Part shown: positions 20,369-29,428 of the stretch, one piece after another
Layout: every line of letters starts with the position of its first letter
Position numbering within the stretch: position 1 is the first letter of the stretch
Assembly: GCF_017302985.1 (NCBI RefSeq)
Contig: NZ_JAFIMU010000007.1
Location: 992,001-1,056,000, forward strand
Reading direction: 5' to 3'
From: Corallococcus macrosporus
Lineage (GTDB): Bacteria; Myxococcota; Myxococcia; Myxococcales; Myxococcaceae
DNA length: 64,000 nucleotides
Made by a program: the position numbers and the translations under genes
Notes under the pieces: model-generated
What the model was told of the DNA's origin: nothing
What the model saw: the letters and a program-made list of their open reading frames with translations, nothing else
Databases searched by the model: none

Positions 20369-21925
20369 TCACCTCCGCCGGGCGATCTCCTGGATGAGCG
20401 CCACGTAGCGGCGCTGCTGGGGGTTGAGCTTGAAGGCCTTGCGAAGGGCGTCCTCCGCGAGCGCCCACTGGCCCTCGCCGCGGGCCACGTCGCCCAGGAA
20501 GGCCCAGCCCTCCTCCAGGCCGGGCTCCTGGCGCACCAGCTCCTGGAGCTCCTGGAGCACCAGCCGGCCGTGCGCCTCCGGCTTCATGAGGTAGCGCGCC
20601 CAGGCACGGTGGACCTGGTGCAGGGGCCGGGGGTCGATGTCGCAGGCGTACTCGAAGTACTCGAAGGCGCCCGCGAAGTTGCGCGCCTCCAGGCGCCGCT
20701 TGCCCTCGTCGAACTGGGTGGTGGCGTCCAGCAGGTCCGTGCGGATGCGGAACTGCTCCGCGGTGGAGGGCCGGCCGGTGTTGTTGCGCGCCTTCTCCCG
20801 CGCGGCCTGCCGGCGCTTCTTCCACAGCGTGTTCTGCTCCGGCTCCGACAGCGCGCCGTACGCCCGCGCGTACGCGGCGAGCATCCCTTCCGCCTTCTCC
20901 TTCAGCTCCGCGGTGTGGAAGCGCAGCGGGGAGAAGCGGTCCGCGGCGGCGAGGAACGCCTTGCGCAGCGCCACCGGCTGCACGTCCTCCGGCACGTCCA
21001 GGAGCGCGAACGGATCCTGGCTGCGGTGGTTGAGGAACGCGCCCACCAGCGCGTTGCGCGCGGCCTCGTCCTCGTCAGAGAAGGGCGTGCCGGACGGCGC
21101 CTGGGCCGGCACGGGCACCGGCGTGATGACGGGCTCCGGCGCGTGCGCCGGGATGGGGACGGCGGGGGCCTTGCGGGCCAGCTCCTCGGTGCGCGCGTCC
21201 ACGTCCTCCACGAAGCCCGCGACGCCCAGGAGGCACAGCGCGTAGAGCCGGCGCAGCACGGCGTCCATGTCGAAGCCGGTGCGCTCCAGCAGCTCGTTGA
21301 AGGTGGGCCGCTGGCGCAGGGCCTGGAACAGGCGCGCATCCTTGGAGGACAGCTTGGGCGCGGACTCCACGCCGGGCATCTGTCCGAAGCGGCGCTCGTC
21401 GGTGAAGGTGAAGTGCGTGGCGACGGTGTCGAAGGGCAGCTGCGTGGAGACGCCGGTGAGGATGAGCTGCGCGGTGTTGGCGCGCACCGTGGCGTCAGGG
21501 CTCTCCACGTCCGCGATGAGGCGGTACTTCGCGTCCGTCCAGCGGAAGCAGTCCAGCAGCTTGTGCGCCAGGTTCGCCTGGAGCTGCTTGTAGAGGTCGA
21601 AGGGGCTGATGAGCCCCTTCTGCACGAGCAGCGCGCCCAGTTGCAGGCCCGAGGACACGCTCTCCGCCAGGGCCTTCTGGTAGTCGGCTTCCGACAGGCG
21701 GCCCTTCTCCACGAGGTACTTGCCCAGCGTCTCGTGCAGGAGGTTGGAGTTGCACGCCACCGGCGCGCCGTCCTCGAAGGTGATGCGCTTCTCGCGCTGG
21801 CGCACCTTGAGTTCCAGCGTGCAGGTGCGCTCCTCCACCATCAGCGCATGCAGCAGCAACGGGAAGGGCGTGTCCGCCAGCATGCCCTCGCGCTGGCGCA
21901 GCACCTGGGACGGCGGGGGGAACAT
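20369..21925 (-). CDS. DUF4388 / J-like / TPR protein with degenerate J domain
   Basis: A 518-residue cytoplasmic protein. An N-terminal DUF4388 (PatA-type) domain spans about residues 15-130 (FPLLLHALMVEERTCTLELK, with the GKYLVEKGRLSE helix). A DnaJ-like helical segment spans about 300-375 (DPFALLDVPEDVQP to LSEPEQNTLWKKRR), and TPR-like helices fill about 410-518. The J segment has no His-Pro-Asp: the loop reads DRFSPLRF. DUF4388 is common in myxobacterial signalling proteins. The start at 21925 is the first Met with coding character but has a poor ribosome site. It is the last gene of a four-gene operon. Confidence 0.82.
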   Translation of the reverse strand: MFPPPSQVLRQREGMLADTPFPLLLHALMVEERTCTLELKVRQREKRITFEDGAPVACNSNLLHETLGKYLVEKGRLSEADYQKALAESVSSGLQLGALLVQKGLISPFDLYKQLQANLAHKLLDCFRWTDAKYRLIADVESPDATVRANTAQLILTGVSTQLPFDTVATHFTFTDERRFGQMPGVESAPKLSSKDARLFQALRQRPTFNELLERTGFDMDAVLRRLYALCLLGVAGFVEDVDARTEELARKAPAVPIPAHAPEPVITPVPVPAQAPSGTPFSDEDEAARNALVGAFLNHRSQDPFALLDVPEDVQPVALRKAFLAAADRFSPLRFHTAELKEKAEGMLAAYARAYGALSEPEQNTLWKKRRQAAREKARNNTGRPSTAEQFRIRTDLLDATTQFDEGKRRLEARNFAGAFEYFEYACDIDPRPLHQVHRAWARYLMKPEAHGRLVLQELQELVRQEPGLEEGWAFLGDVARGEGQWALAEDALRKAFKLNPQQRRYVALIQEIARRR

Positions 21926-21939
21926 GCGCGGAAAGCCTA

Positions 21940-22761
21940 CTACTCCGCGTCGTCGCCGCCCATGTCGTCCGCGGCGTAGGGCTCGTCGGCGTAGGCGCCG
22001 TAGCGGTTGGAGATGTCGTGCGTGGGCAGGTACCGGGTCAGGTACGCCCCCACGCCCATGAAGAGCAGGGCCACGGCGGCGTACGTGAGCGGGCGGGACG
22101 GGCGGGCCCGGTAGGCCCACCAGCGGTCGCGGCGCTGCTGGAAGCGGGGGGCGATGGCGTACTCGCGCCAGGCGGCGTCGCGGGCCTCCTTCGCCTCGAT
22201 GTCGAGCCCCAGCTTGTCCAGCGTGCGCGACAGGAGGACGCGTCCCTCCACGGAGCCCTGGCGCACCTGGAGGAAGCGCTCCAGGGCCTCGCGCGCGCCC
22301 TTCAGCTCGCCGCGCTGGAGGCGGAAGCGGCCGCGCTCCAGGTCGATGGAGCCCTGCTTGTAGTCGGCGTCCAGGCGCTCGGCCTCGGTGAGCAGCAGCT
22401 CTCCACGGGGGGCATCGCCCGCGCCCAGGTAGGCCACGCCCAGCAGGTAGAGGGTGTCCACGTCGTCGTCGCCCGCGTCCAGGTTGGGGCGCAGGAGGTC
22501 CACGGCCTCCTGGTAGCGCTTCTGGCCCAGGCGGATGTCGGCCAGCTCCGCGCGGGCGCGGCGGTCGTGGGTGTTGGTGAGGATGGTGCCCGCGAGCTCG
22601 CCCGCGCGCTGCCAGCGCTTGAAGGCGCGCATGGGGCTGGGGAACACCTGGAGCGTGAAGCGGTCCGCGGCGAACAGCAGCACGGCCAGGATGGCGAGGG
22701 ACAGCAGCGGGCTGCCCGTCAGCATCGTGAGGCCCATCCACATGAACCACTTGGTCAGCAC
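21940..22761 (-). CDS. TPR-containing membrane protein
   Basis: A 273-residue protein with an N-terminal hydrophobic segment (LLSLAILAVLLFAADRF). TPR-like repeats span about 60-190 (AELADIRLGQKRYQEAVDLL, then YLLGVAYLGAGD and VLLSRTLDKLGLD), and a second hydrophobic helix lies at about 228-246 (YAAVALLFMGVGAYL). The tail is acidic. The TPR repeats would therefore lie on one side of the membrane as a protein-interaction platform. GTG at 22759-22761 has GGAGAAGGA upstream. It sits 27 bases after hemW and 14 bases before the DUF4388 gene. Confidence 0.8.
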   Translation of the reverse strand: MLTKWFMWMGLTMLTGSPLLSLAILAVLLFAADRFTLQVFPSPMRAFKRWQRAGELAGTILTNTHDRRARAELADIRLGQKRYQEAVDLLRPNLDAGDDDVDTLYLLGVAYLGAGDAPRGELLLTEAERLDADYKQGSIDLERGRFRLQRGELKGAREALERFLQVRQGSVEGRVLLSRTLDKLGLDIEAKEARDAAWREYAIAPRFQQRRDRWWAYRARPSRPLTYAAVALLFMGVGAYLTRYLPTHDISNRYGAYADEPYAADDMGGDDAE

Positions 22762-22788
22762 GGTCGAATCGTCCTTCTCCGAAGTCGC

Positions 22789-23994
22789 CTACAGCAGCCG
22801 CGCGCAGATGGCGCTGTGCACGTCCGCCCCTCGCTCCGTCAGGGCCAGCCTGCGGCCGTGACGTGTGGCGAAGCCATGGGCCACCAGCCGCTCCACCTCC
22901 GCGCGCCGGGGCTCCACCGGCTGGCCGTATCGCTCACAGACGGCCTCCCAGTCCACCCCCGACACCAGGCGCAGGCCCATGCTCAGCCGCTCGGCGAAGA
23001 GCTCCTCGGGGCCCAGGTCCTCGCGGCTGGCCTCCGGGAGCCTCCCCTCCTCCACCGTGCGCAGGTACGCCTCCGGGCCGCGGAGGTTCACGTAGCGGTG
23101 GGCCGTAGGGGACAGCAGCATGCCGGTGGCGCCCACGCCCAGCGCCAGGTACTCGCCGCCGGTCCAGTACAGCGCGTTGTGCCGGGAGCTGAGGCCTTCG
23201 CGCGCGTGGTTGGACACTTCGTAGCGGGTGAGGCCGTGGGCGCCGTACACGTCGCGCACGACGCGGGCCATGGCTACCACTTCGTCATCCTCCGGCAGGG
23301 AGAGCTCGCCCCGGTCCAGTTGCTTGGACAGCGGCGTGGACTCCGCCAATACCTCGCGCTCCACGGTGAGCGCGTAGGTGGACAGGTGCTCGGGCTCCAG
23401 CGTCACCGCGCGGCGCGCGTCCGCCTCCACCTGCGCCAGCGTCTGGCCGTGCACGCCGTAGATGAAGTCCAGCGCCACCACGGGGAAGCCCGCCTTGCGC
23501 GCCGCCGCCACCGCGCCGTCCACCATGGCGGCGTCGTGCGCGCGGCCCAGGGCCTTGAGCGTTTCCGGCTGGAAGGACTGCACGCCCAGGGACAGGCGGT
23601 TGATGCCCGCGGCGCGGTAGCCGGCGAAGCGCTCCGCGTCCGCGCGCTCCGGGTTGCCCTCCAGCGAGACCTCCAGGTTGGGAGCCAGCGACATGCGCGC
23701 GGCGATGCCCTCCAGCACCCGCGCCACGTAGCGGGGGTGCCACAGCGACGGGGTGCCGCCGCCCAGAAAGAGGGACTCCAGGGGCTTCGTGCGCAGTGCC
23801 GGATCCGCGGCGAGGCGCGCGTCCAGCTCCGCCAGCACGGCGTTGGCGTAGCGCTCCTCCGGCACCTGGCGCGCGACCGCCACCGCGAAGTCGCAGTAGG
23901 GGCACTTGGCCAGGCAGTACGGGAAGTGCAGGTAGAGCCCGAAGCGGGCCGCCTGCATGCCCGTCAATGGGTCCGTGGGCGCGGCGAAGGACAT
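22789..23994 (-). CDS. hemW: Radical SAM protein HemW (HemN-like)
   Basis: A 401-residue radical SAM enzyme of the HemW family. The cluster-binding Cys are 27, 31 and 34 in YCLAKCPYCDF. The SAM-binding region SLFLGGGTPSLW and the strongly conserved NRLSLGVQSFQPETLKALGRAHD are present. HemW proteins are homologous to coproporphyrinogen III oxidase HemN but act as haem chaperones in well-studied cases; older annotations call them coproporphyrinogen oxidase. The third Cys is followed by Asp-Phe rather than Gly-Cys, which favours HemW. It is 13 bases downstream of the coiled-coil gene. Confidence 0.92.
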   Translation of the reverse strand: MSFAAPTDPLTGMQAARFGLYLHFPYCLAKCPYCDFAVAVARQVPEERYANAVLAELDARLAADPALRTKPLESLFLGGGTPSLWHPRYVARVLEGIAARMSLAPNLEVSLEGNPERADAERFAGYRAAGINRLSLGVQSFQPETLKALGRAHDAAMVDGAVAAARKAGFPVVALDFIYGVHGQTLAQVEADARRAVTLEPEHLSTYALTVEREVLAESTPLSKQLDRGELSLPEDDEVVAMARVVRDVYGAHGLTRYEVSNHAREGLSSRHNALYWTGGEYLALGVGATGMLLSPTAHRYVNLRGPEAYLRTVEEGRLPEASREDLGPEELFAERLSMGLRLVSGVDWEAVCERYGQPVEPRRAEVERLVAHGFATRHGRRLALTERGADVHSAICARLL

Positions 23995-24007
23995 GGAGGT
24001 CCAACCT

Positions 24008-26551
24008 CTACTTCAGGGCCTTCAATTGCGCTTCCAGCCGCGCCACCTTCGCCTTGGTGCTGGCAGCCGATTCGAGCGCTGCCTCGGCCGCCATCAGCTT
24101 GCGCTTCATGGAGGCCACGTCCGCCTTGAGCTGGTCGCGCTCGGCGACCACGTCGGCGGATGCACCCGCGCCCGAGGCAGGGGCCGCCGCGAGCTTCGCT
24201 TCCAGCGCCTGACGGGCCGCCTGCTCCGCCTTGAGCGAGGCCTGCGCCTGGGCGAGCTTCGCCTCCAACGCGGCCGTCTCCGCGCCGCCGGGCTGCGCGC
24301 CTGCTCCGCCGGCTCTCGCCTGCAGCGCGGCCCGCTCCGCCTGCTCTACTTCGAGCGCGTTGCGGGCCTCCTCCAGCTGCGCCTCCAGCGCCGCCTTCAC
24401 GCCCTGCTCCTCCAGGAGCGTGACGTCGGACTGAGAGAGCTTCGCCTCCAGCGCGGCCCGCTCGGACTGCTCCGCTTCGAACGAGGCGCGGGCCTCCTCG
24501 AGCTTCGCTTCCAGCAGGGCCTTCGCGCCCTGCTCCGAGGCGAGCTTCGCTTCGAGCGCGGCCTTCGCGGCGTCCAGGTCCTTCACGCGGGCCGCCTGGG
24601 CCTCGGCGGTGCGCCGCTTGGCCTCGGAGGCCTCCAGTGCGCCCTCCACCATCTTCACGCGCTGCTGGAGCCGGTCCACCTTGTCCGCTTCCGCGCGGGC
24701 GGCTTCCAGTTGCTCGTTGAGGGCGGCCAGCTCCTCGCGCTGCCCCTCATGTCCGGAGCTCAGCGCCTCGGCGCGGCCTTCGGCCTCGGCGATGGCCAAC
24801 CGCACGTCCGCGGCCTCGGCTTCCACCGCCTCGCGGCGGGCGCGCTCCAGCGCCAGCTCCTCCTGGGCCTTGGCGACCAGGGCCTGCTGGCGCTGCAGCT
24901 CCGCCTCGCGCTGGCCCGCGGCCGTCTCCAGCATGGACACGCGCGCGGAGTAGCCCACGCGCTCCGCCTGCGTGGTGGCGAGCTTGCGCTCCACCGCGGC
25001 GAGCTGCTCCTGGTGGGCTTCCCGCTCGGCCTGCGTGGCCGTGGACTGGGCGGTGAGCTCCGCCAGCTGGGCCTCCAGCGCCGCCACCTTCGCCTCGGCC
25101 GCGTGCACCCGGCCCTCGGCCTCCTGCACCGCCTCGCCGAGCGCCGCCGCGTCCGACTCCATCCGGTCGCGCAGCGAGACCTGCTCGACCTCCGCGGCCT
25201 CCAGCACCTCGCGCAGCGAGGCCAGCTCGGACTCGGCCATGCGTGCGCGGACTTCCGCCGCCTCGACCTCGGCGCGCGCGGCTTCACGCGCCTGGGCGAC
25301 CTCCGCCTCCAGCTCGCGCACGCGGGACTGCGTCCGGACGGCCTCCGCGGCGCGCGCCTCCAGGGCGCTTCGGAGCGCGGGCAGCTCCGCGGCCTCCGCC
25401 GTGCGCGCGGTGAGCGCGGCGCGCAGGCCCACCGCGTCCGCGTCCTTCAGCGCGAGCGTGCGCTCCAGCTCCGTCACCTGCGTCTGGAGCGTCTTGAGCC
25501 CGTCCTCCACCACCGCGAGCTGGCGGCGCGCGGCGTCCCGCTCGCCCTCCATCACCTTCGCGTGGGCGTGCGCCTCCTCCAGCGAGCTGCGCGACCAGTC
25601 GCTCTCGCTCTCCAGGGCGCCCATCGCGCCCTTGGCCTCCGCGAGCGCCGTCTCCAGTTGGCTGATGTTCAGCGCCTGGGCGTCGCGCTCGGCGGTCAGC
25701 CGCTCCACGTCCGCGAGCACCGACTGGTACTGCTCCTGGACCGCCTCCAGCGCGCCCTGCGCCTCCGACTTGCCGGAGGCCAGCTCCGCCACGCGGTCCT
25801 GCGCGAGCCCCAGCGCCTCCTTCGCGCCGACCAGCTCCTCCGCCATCGCGCCGCGCGACTCGCGCTCGGCCTGGAGCTCCTCCGTCAGCCGGGGGATCTC
25901 CGACTCCACCTCCGCCAGCGCGCGGGAGAGGTCCTTGCGGTCCGCTTCCGACGCGGCGAGCTCCGCCTCCAGCGAGGAGACCTTCGCCTGGGCCAGCTGC
26001 AGGCGCTGCTCGTCCTGCGGCGACCGCGCCGGAGCACCCGCGACGCCGCCGCCTTCCTTGCGCGCCTTCTCCAGCGCGGCCTTCAGCTGCGTCACCTCGC
26101 CCTCGCGCTCGGCGTACAGCGCGCGCGCCCGGGCCAGGGTCTCCGTCTTCTGCTTCAGGATGCCCCGGAAGAACTCCAGCTTGTCCTCGGGGGAGCCGCC
26201 CATGGGCAGCCGGGGCTCGGCGGGCTCCGCGAAGGGGTCCCCCTTGCCAGGGCTGCGCGCCGCGGCCGCCGGGGAGGGCGGCGTGGTCGTGGGCAACCCG
26301 CCCCCGGCGATGGGCGCGGGGGTCGTGGGCACCCGGGCGGCCGGAGCGGCGGCGGGCCGGGTGGCCGGGTCAGCGGGCAAGCCTGCGGCGGGCCGTCGGG
26401 GCGGCAGGGGGGGAGGCGCGGAGGGGGGAGGCTTCGGAACCGTCAGGGGCCTGGTGAGCGCTGGGGCGGGCGCCGCCATGGGGGCGTCGCCGTCATCCAG
26501 CAGTTCCTTCAGGTCCGCGAGCGGATCCGCCTCGTCCGGGGGAGACGGCAT
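24008..26551 (-). CDS. Large coiled-coil protein with Pro-rich N-terminal region
   Basis: An 847-residue protein. Residues 1-20 are acidic, about 20-105 are Pro/Ala/Thr-rich, a short conserved-looking helix (EDKLEFFRGILKQKTETLAR) follows, and from about 115 to the end the sequence is continuous heptad-rich Glu/Ala/Leu/Arg coiled coil. It resembles structural or polarity coiled-coil proteins of myxobacteria in composition only; no catalytic domain is present. The ATG at 26549-26551 begins MPSPPDEAD. It leads an operon with hemW, a TPR membrane protein and a DUF4388 protein. The tail ends in basic residues. Confidence 0.82.
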   Translation of the reverse strand: MPSPPDEADPLADLKELLDDGDAPMAAPAPALTRPLTVPKPPPSAPPPLPPRRPAAGLPADPATRPAAAPAARVPTTPAPIAGGGLPTTTPPSPAAAARSPGKGDPFAEPAEPRLPMGGSPEDKLEFFRGILKQKTETLARARALYAEREGEVTQLKAALEKARKEGGGVAGAPARSPQDEQRLQLAQAKVSSLEAELAASEADRKDLSRALAEVESEIPRLTEELQAERESRGAMAEELVGAKEALGLAQDRVAELASGKSEAQGALEAVQEQYQSVLADVERLTAERDAQALNISQLETALAEAKGAMGALESESDWSRSSLEEAHAHAKVMEGERDAARRQLAVVEDGLKTLQTQVTELERTLALKDADAVGLRAALTARTAEAAELPALRSALEARAAEAVRTQSRVRELEAEVAQAREAARAEVEAAEVRARMAESELASLREVLEAAEVEQVSLRDRMESDAAALGEAVQEAEGRVHAAEAKVAALEAQLAELTAQSTATQAEREAHQEQLAAVERKLATTQAERVGYSARVSMLETAAGQREAELQRQQALVAKAQEELALERARREAVEAEAADVRLAIAEAEGRAEALSSGHEGQREELAALNEQLEAARAEADKVDRLQQRVKMVEGALEASEAKRRTAEAQAARVKDLDAAKAALEAKLASEQGAKALLEAKLEEARASFEAEQSERAALEAKLSQSDVTLLEEQGVKAALEAQLEEARNALEVEQAERAALQARAGGAGAQPGGAETAALEAKLAQAQASLKAEQAARQALEAKLAAAPASGAGASADVVAERDQLKADVASMKRKLMAAEAALESAASTKAKVARLEAQLKALK

Positions 26552-26746
26552 GTGCGCGTCCCAGGTTACCGGCCACGGGGGCTTTCCACCAGTTACGCGA
26601 TGGGGACCGCGCCGCTTCGCCTGCCTGGTGGGAGACAGGCGGCACGGTCCGCTCGACGTGGGAGGGGTGGGACGTTAGCCAATGGAGCAAACATCACACC
26701 TCGCCTTGCCTCCCTTGGAGAGGGCTGACAGCTTCGGACCACCTCT

Positions 26747-29350
26747 ATGGCCATCCGCTACACCCTGCCCAACGGGCTCACCGTCGTCTTCGAAGAGCAG
26801 CACGCCGCCAAGGTCGCGGCCTTCCAGGTCTGGGTCAAGGCCGGCAGCGCGGACGAAAGGCCGGACCAGGCGGGACTCGCCCACCTGCACGAGCACATGC
26901 TCTTCAAGGGCACGGAGCGCCGGGGCCCGGGTGAGATTGCCCGCGACATCGAGGCGCACGGCGGCGAAATCAACGCCTGGACGTCCTTCGACCAGACCGT
27001 CTACCACATCGTCATCGCCAGCCAGTTCGCCCGCACGGGCCTGGACATCCTGGGGGACGCGGTGCGCCGCTCCGCGTTCGACAAGGACGAGCTGGCGCGC
27101 GAAATCGAGGTGGTGTGCGAGGAGATCAAGCGCAGCTACGACTCCCCGTCGCGCCGCGCGTCCCGCGGGCTGTTCACCGCCGCGTTCCAGACGCACCCCT
27201 ACCGGCTGCCCGTCATCGGCACCGAGGAGAGCGTGCGCAGCTTCACCCGCGAGAAGGTGCTGGAGTTCTACCACCGGCACTACACGCCGAAGAACCTGGT
27301 GCTGGCCGTCGCGGGCGACCTGAACGAGGCGGAGCTGCGCCAGTGGGTGGACGAAATCTTCGGCGGTGACTGGGGCCGGCCGTACGCGGGCGCGGTGCAG
27401 CGCCCGCGCGACGCCGCGCCCACGGGCCGCCGCGTGCTCATCCAGACGGAGGACGTGAAGGAGGCCTACGTGCACCTGGCCTTCGCCATCCCGGAGCTGG
27501 AGCACCCGGACGTGCCCGCGCTGGACGTGCTGGCGATGATTGCCGGCCAGGGCAATTCCTCATGGCTGGTGCGCGAGGTGAAGCGCCGCCAGCACCTGGT
27601 CAACGACGTGCACGCGTCCGCGTACACGCCCAAGGACCCGGGCATCTTCTCCGTGTCGCTGACGCTGCCGCCCGCGCAGGCGCAGAAGGCGCTCACGCAG
27701 ACGGCGCGCGTGCTGGAGGCGCTGCGCACCACGGACGTGCCCCTGGACGAGCTGCGCATCGTGCAGGCCGGAGTGGAGGCGGAGGCCGTCTACCGCAAGG
27801 AGACGGTGCAGGGCACCGCGCGCAACCTGGGCTCGTACCAGACGTCCCCCGGCGGCCTGGAGTCCGAGGCCCGCTACCTGGAGGACATCCGCAACCTGAA
27901 GCCGGAGGACCTGCGCCGCGTGGCCCAGAAGTACCTGCGGTTGGAGCACGCCGTCGTCACCGCGCTGGTGCCGCCCGCCGCGGAGCTGACGGAGGCGCAC
28001 GTGCACGCCGCGCTGGATGAAGCGGCGAAGAGCCCCGGCCTCACGCCCCCGGAGCGCGCCGCCCGGCAGCCGCCTCCGGAAGGCGCGCCGCGTCCGGCCC
28101 GCAGCGCCATCGCGTCCGCGCGCTCGGAGGTGGTGCAGGAGAAGCTGGCCTCCGGCGCGACGCTCATCATCCGCGTGGAGCCGCACGTGCCGCTGTTCTC
28201 CATGCGCGCGGCGTTCCTGGGCGGCGCCCGCTACGAGACGCCCGAGGACAACGGCATCACCACGCTGCTCAGCCGCAGCCTCACCAAGGGCACCTCGACG
28301 CTCAGCGCGGATGACATCTCGCACCTGGCGGACCTGTACGCGGGCAACATCAACGCCCAGGGCGGCCGCAACTCCGTGAGCCTGAAGGCGGACTTCCTGT
28401 CGCGCTACTTCGAGCCCGGCTTCCGGCTGTTCGCGGACGTGATGCTCAACCCGGCCTTCCGCGAGGAGGAGGTGGCGCGCGAGCGCTCCCTGCTGCTCCA
28501 GGACATCCTCACCCGAGAGGACAAGCCGTCCAGCCTGGCGTTCGAGCTGTTCTCGCGCACGCTCTACCAGGAGCACCCGTACCGGCTGTCGCTCGCGGGC
28601 GAGAAGGCCTCCGTGGAGGCGCTGGGGCCCGAGCAGCTGCGCGCGTACCACCGCGCGCACATGGACCCGTCGCAGATGACGCTCAGCGTGGTGGGCGACG
28701 TGGACGTGGCCCAGGTGCGGGCGCTGGCGAACGAGTACTTCGGCAAGTCGCGCGGCGGCGCGGTGGCCCCGAAGCAGGTGAAGGTGGAGGCGCCGCCGTC
28801 CGCTCCTCGCACGGAGAAGAAGGTGCTGGCGCGCGCGCAGACGCACCTGGTGATGGGCTTCCAGGCGGCGCGGATGACCGACCCGTGGCGCGTGGTGCTG
28901 GACGTGCTGTCCACGGTGCTGTCGGGCCAGGGCGGGCGGCTCTTCATCGAGCTGCGCGACAAGCGCTCCATGGCCTACAGCGTGAGCAGCTTCTCCATGG
29001 ACGGGTTGGATCCCGGCTACTTCGCCGTCTACATGGGCACCAGCCCGGAGAAGGTGGACGCGGCGGTGGAGGGCATGCGCCGCGAGCTGCAGCGCATCCG
29101 TGACGAGCCCATCCCCGAGGCGGAGCTGGAGCGCGCCAAGCAGCACATCATCGGCGCGTATGAAATCGACCTGCAGCGCAACAGCGCCCGCGCGATGCTG
29201 CTGGCGATGGACACCTGCTACGGCATCGGGCTGGACAACTTCCTGCACTACTCCGAGCGCGTGGCGAAGGTGACGTCGGCGGACGTGCAGGAGGTGGCCC
29301 GCCGGGTCATCGACTTCGACCGCATGGCCACGGCCGTCGTCGGGCCGTAA
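26747..29350 (+). CDS. M16-family (insulinase/pitrilysin) zinc peptidase
   Basis: An 867-residue tandem M16 protein. The N-terminal copy has the inverted zinc motif H-x-x-E-H (His46, Glu49, His50 in AHLHEHMLFKGTERR). The distal Glu is in EIEVVCEEIKRS. The C-terminal copy (about 460-867) lacks that motif, as in the inactive partner domain of the family, but retains the conserved R/Y segment (SMAYSVSSFSMDGLDPGYF). Such proteins degrade peptides in the cytoplasm or periplasm; no signal peptide is visible. The ATG at 26747 is divergent from the coiled-coil gene with 195 bases between. Confidence 0.93.
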   Translation: MAIRYTLPNGLTVVFEEQHAAKVAAFQVWVKAGSADERPDQAGLAHLHEHMLFKGTERRGPGEIARDIEAHGGEINAWTSFDQTVYHIVIASQFARTGLDILGDAVRRSAFDKDELAREIEVVCEEIKRSYDSPSRRASRGLFTAAFQTHPYRLPVIGTEESVRSFTREKVLEFYHRHYTPKNLVLAVAGDLNEAELRQWVDEIFGGDWGRPYAGAVQRPRDAAPTGRRVLIQTEDVKEAYVHLAFAIPELEHPDVPALDVLAMIAGQGNSSWLVREVKRRQHLVNDVHASAYTPKDPGIFSVSLTLPPAQAQKALTQTARVLEALRTTDVPLDELRIVQAGVEAEAVYRKETVQGTARNLGSYQTSPGGLESEARYLEDIRNLKPEDLRRVAQKYLRLEHAVVTALVPPAAELTEAHVHAALDEAAKSPGLTPPERAARQPPPEGAPRPARSAIASARSEVVQEKLASGATLIIRVEPHVPLFSMRAAFLGGARYETPEDNGITTLLSRSLTKGTSTLSADDISHLADLYAGNINAQGGRNSVSLKADFLSRYFEPGFRLFADVMLNPAFREEEVARERSLLLQDILTREDKPSSLAFELFSRTLYQEHPYRLSLAGEKASVEALGPEQLRAYHRAHMDPSQMTLSVVGDVDVAQVRALANEYFGKSRGGAVAPKQVKVEAPPSAPRTEKKVLARAQTHLVMGFQAARMTDPWRVVLDVLSTVLSGQGGRLFIELRDKRSMAYSVSSFSMDGLDPGYFAVYMGTSPEKVDAAVEGMRRELQRIRDEPIPEAELERAKQHIIGAYEIDLQRNSARAMLLAMDTCYGIGLDNFLHYSERVAKVTSADVQEVARRVIDFDRMATAVVGP

Positions 29351-29367
29351 AGGCGGCCTCAGCGCGA

Positions 29368-29401
29368 GCGTGGAAGCGTCACGACGACGGCGCTTCCACG
29401 C
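29368..29401 (+). terminator. Hairpin after the M16 peptidase gene
   Basis: GCGTGGAAGCG (29368-29378) pairs with CGCTTCCACGC (29391-29401): a perfect 11-base stem with a 12-base loop, 17 bases after the stop codon. No T-run follows, so it may be a non-canonical terminator or an mRNA-end stabiliser. prmA starts 27 bases later, and a second small inverted repeat lies at 29401-29415. Confidence 0.55.
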
Positions 29402-29428
29402 CGCACCGGGTGCGGTAGAAGGGGCGCC

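Noticed and set aside
22789..23994. Calling this coproporphyrinogen III oxidase (HemN)
   Set aside because: The Cys motif continues as C-D-F rather than C-G-C, which fits the haem chaperone HemW better.
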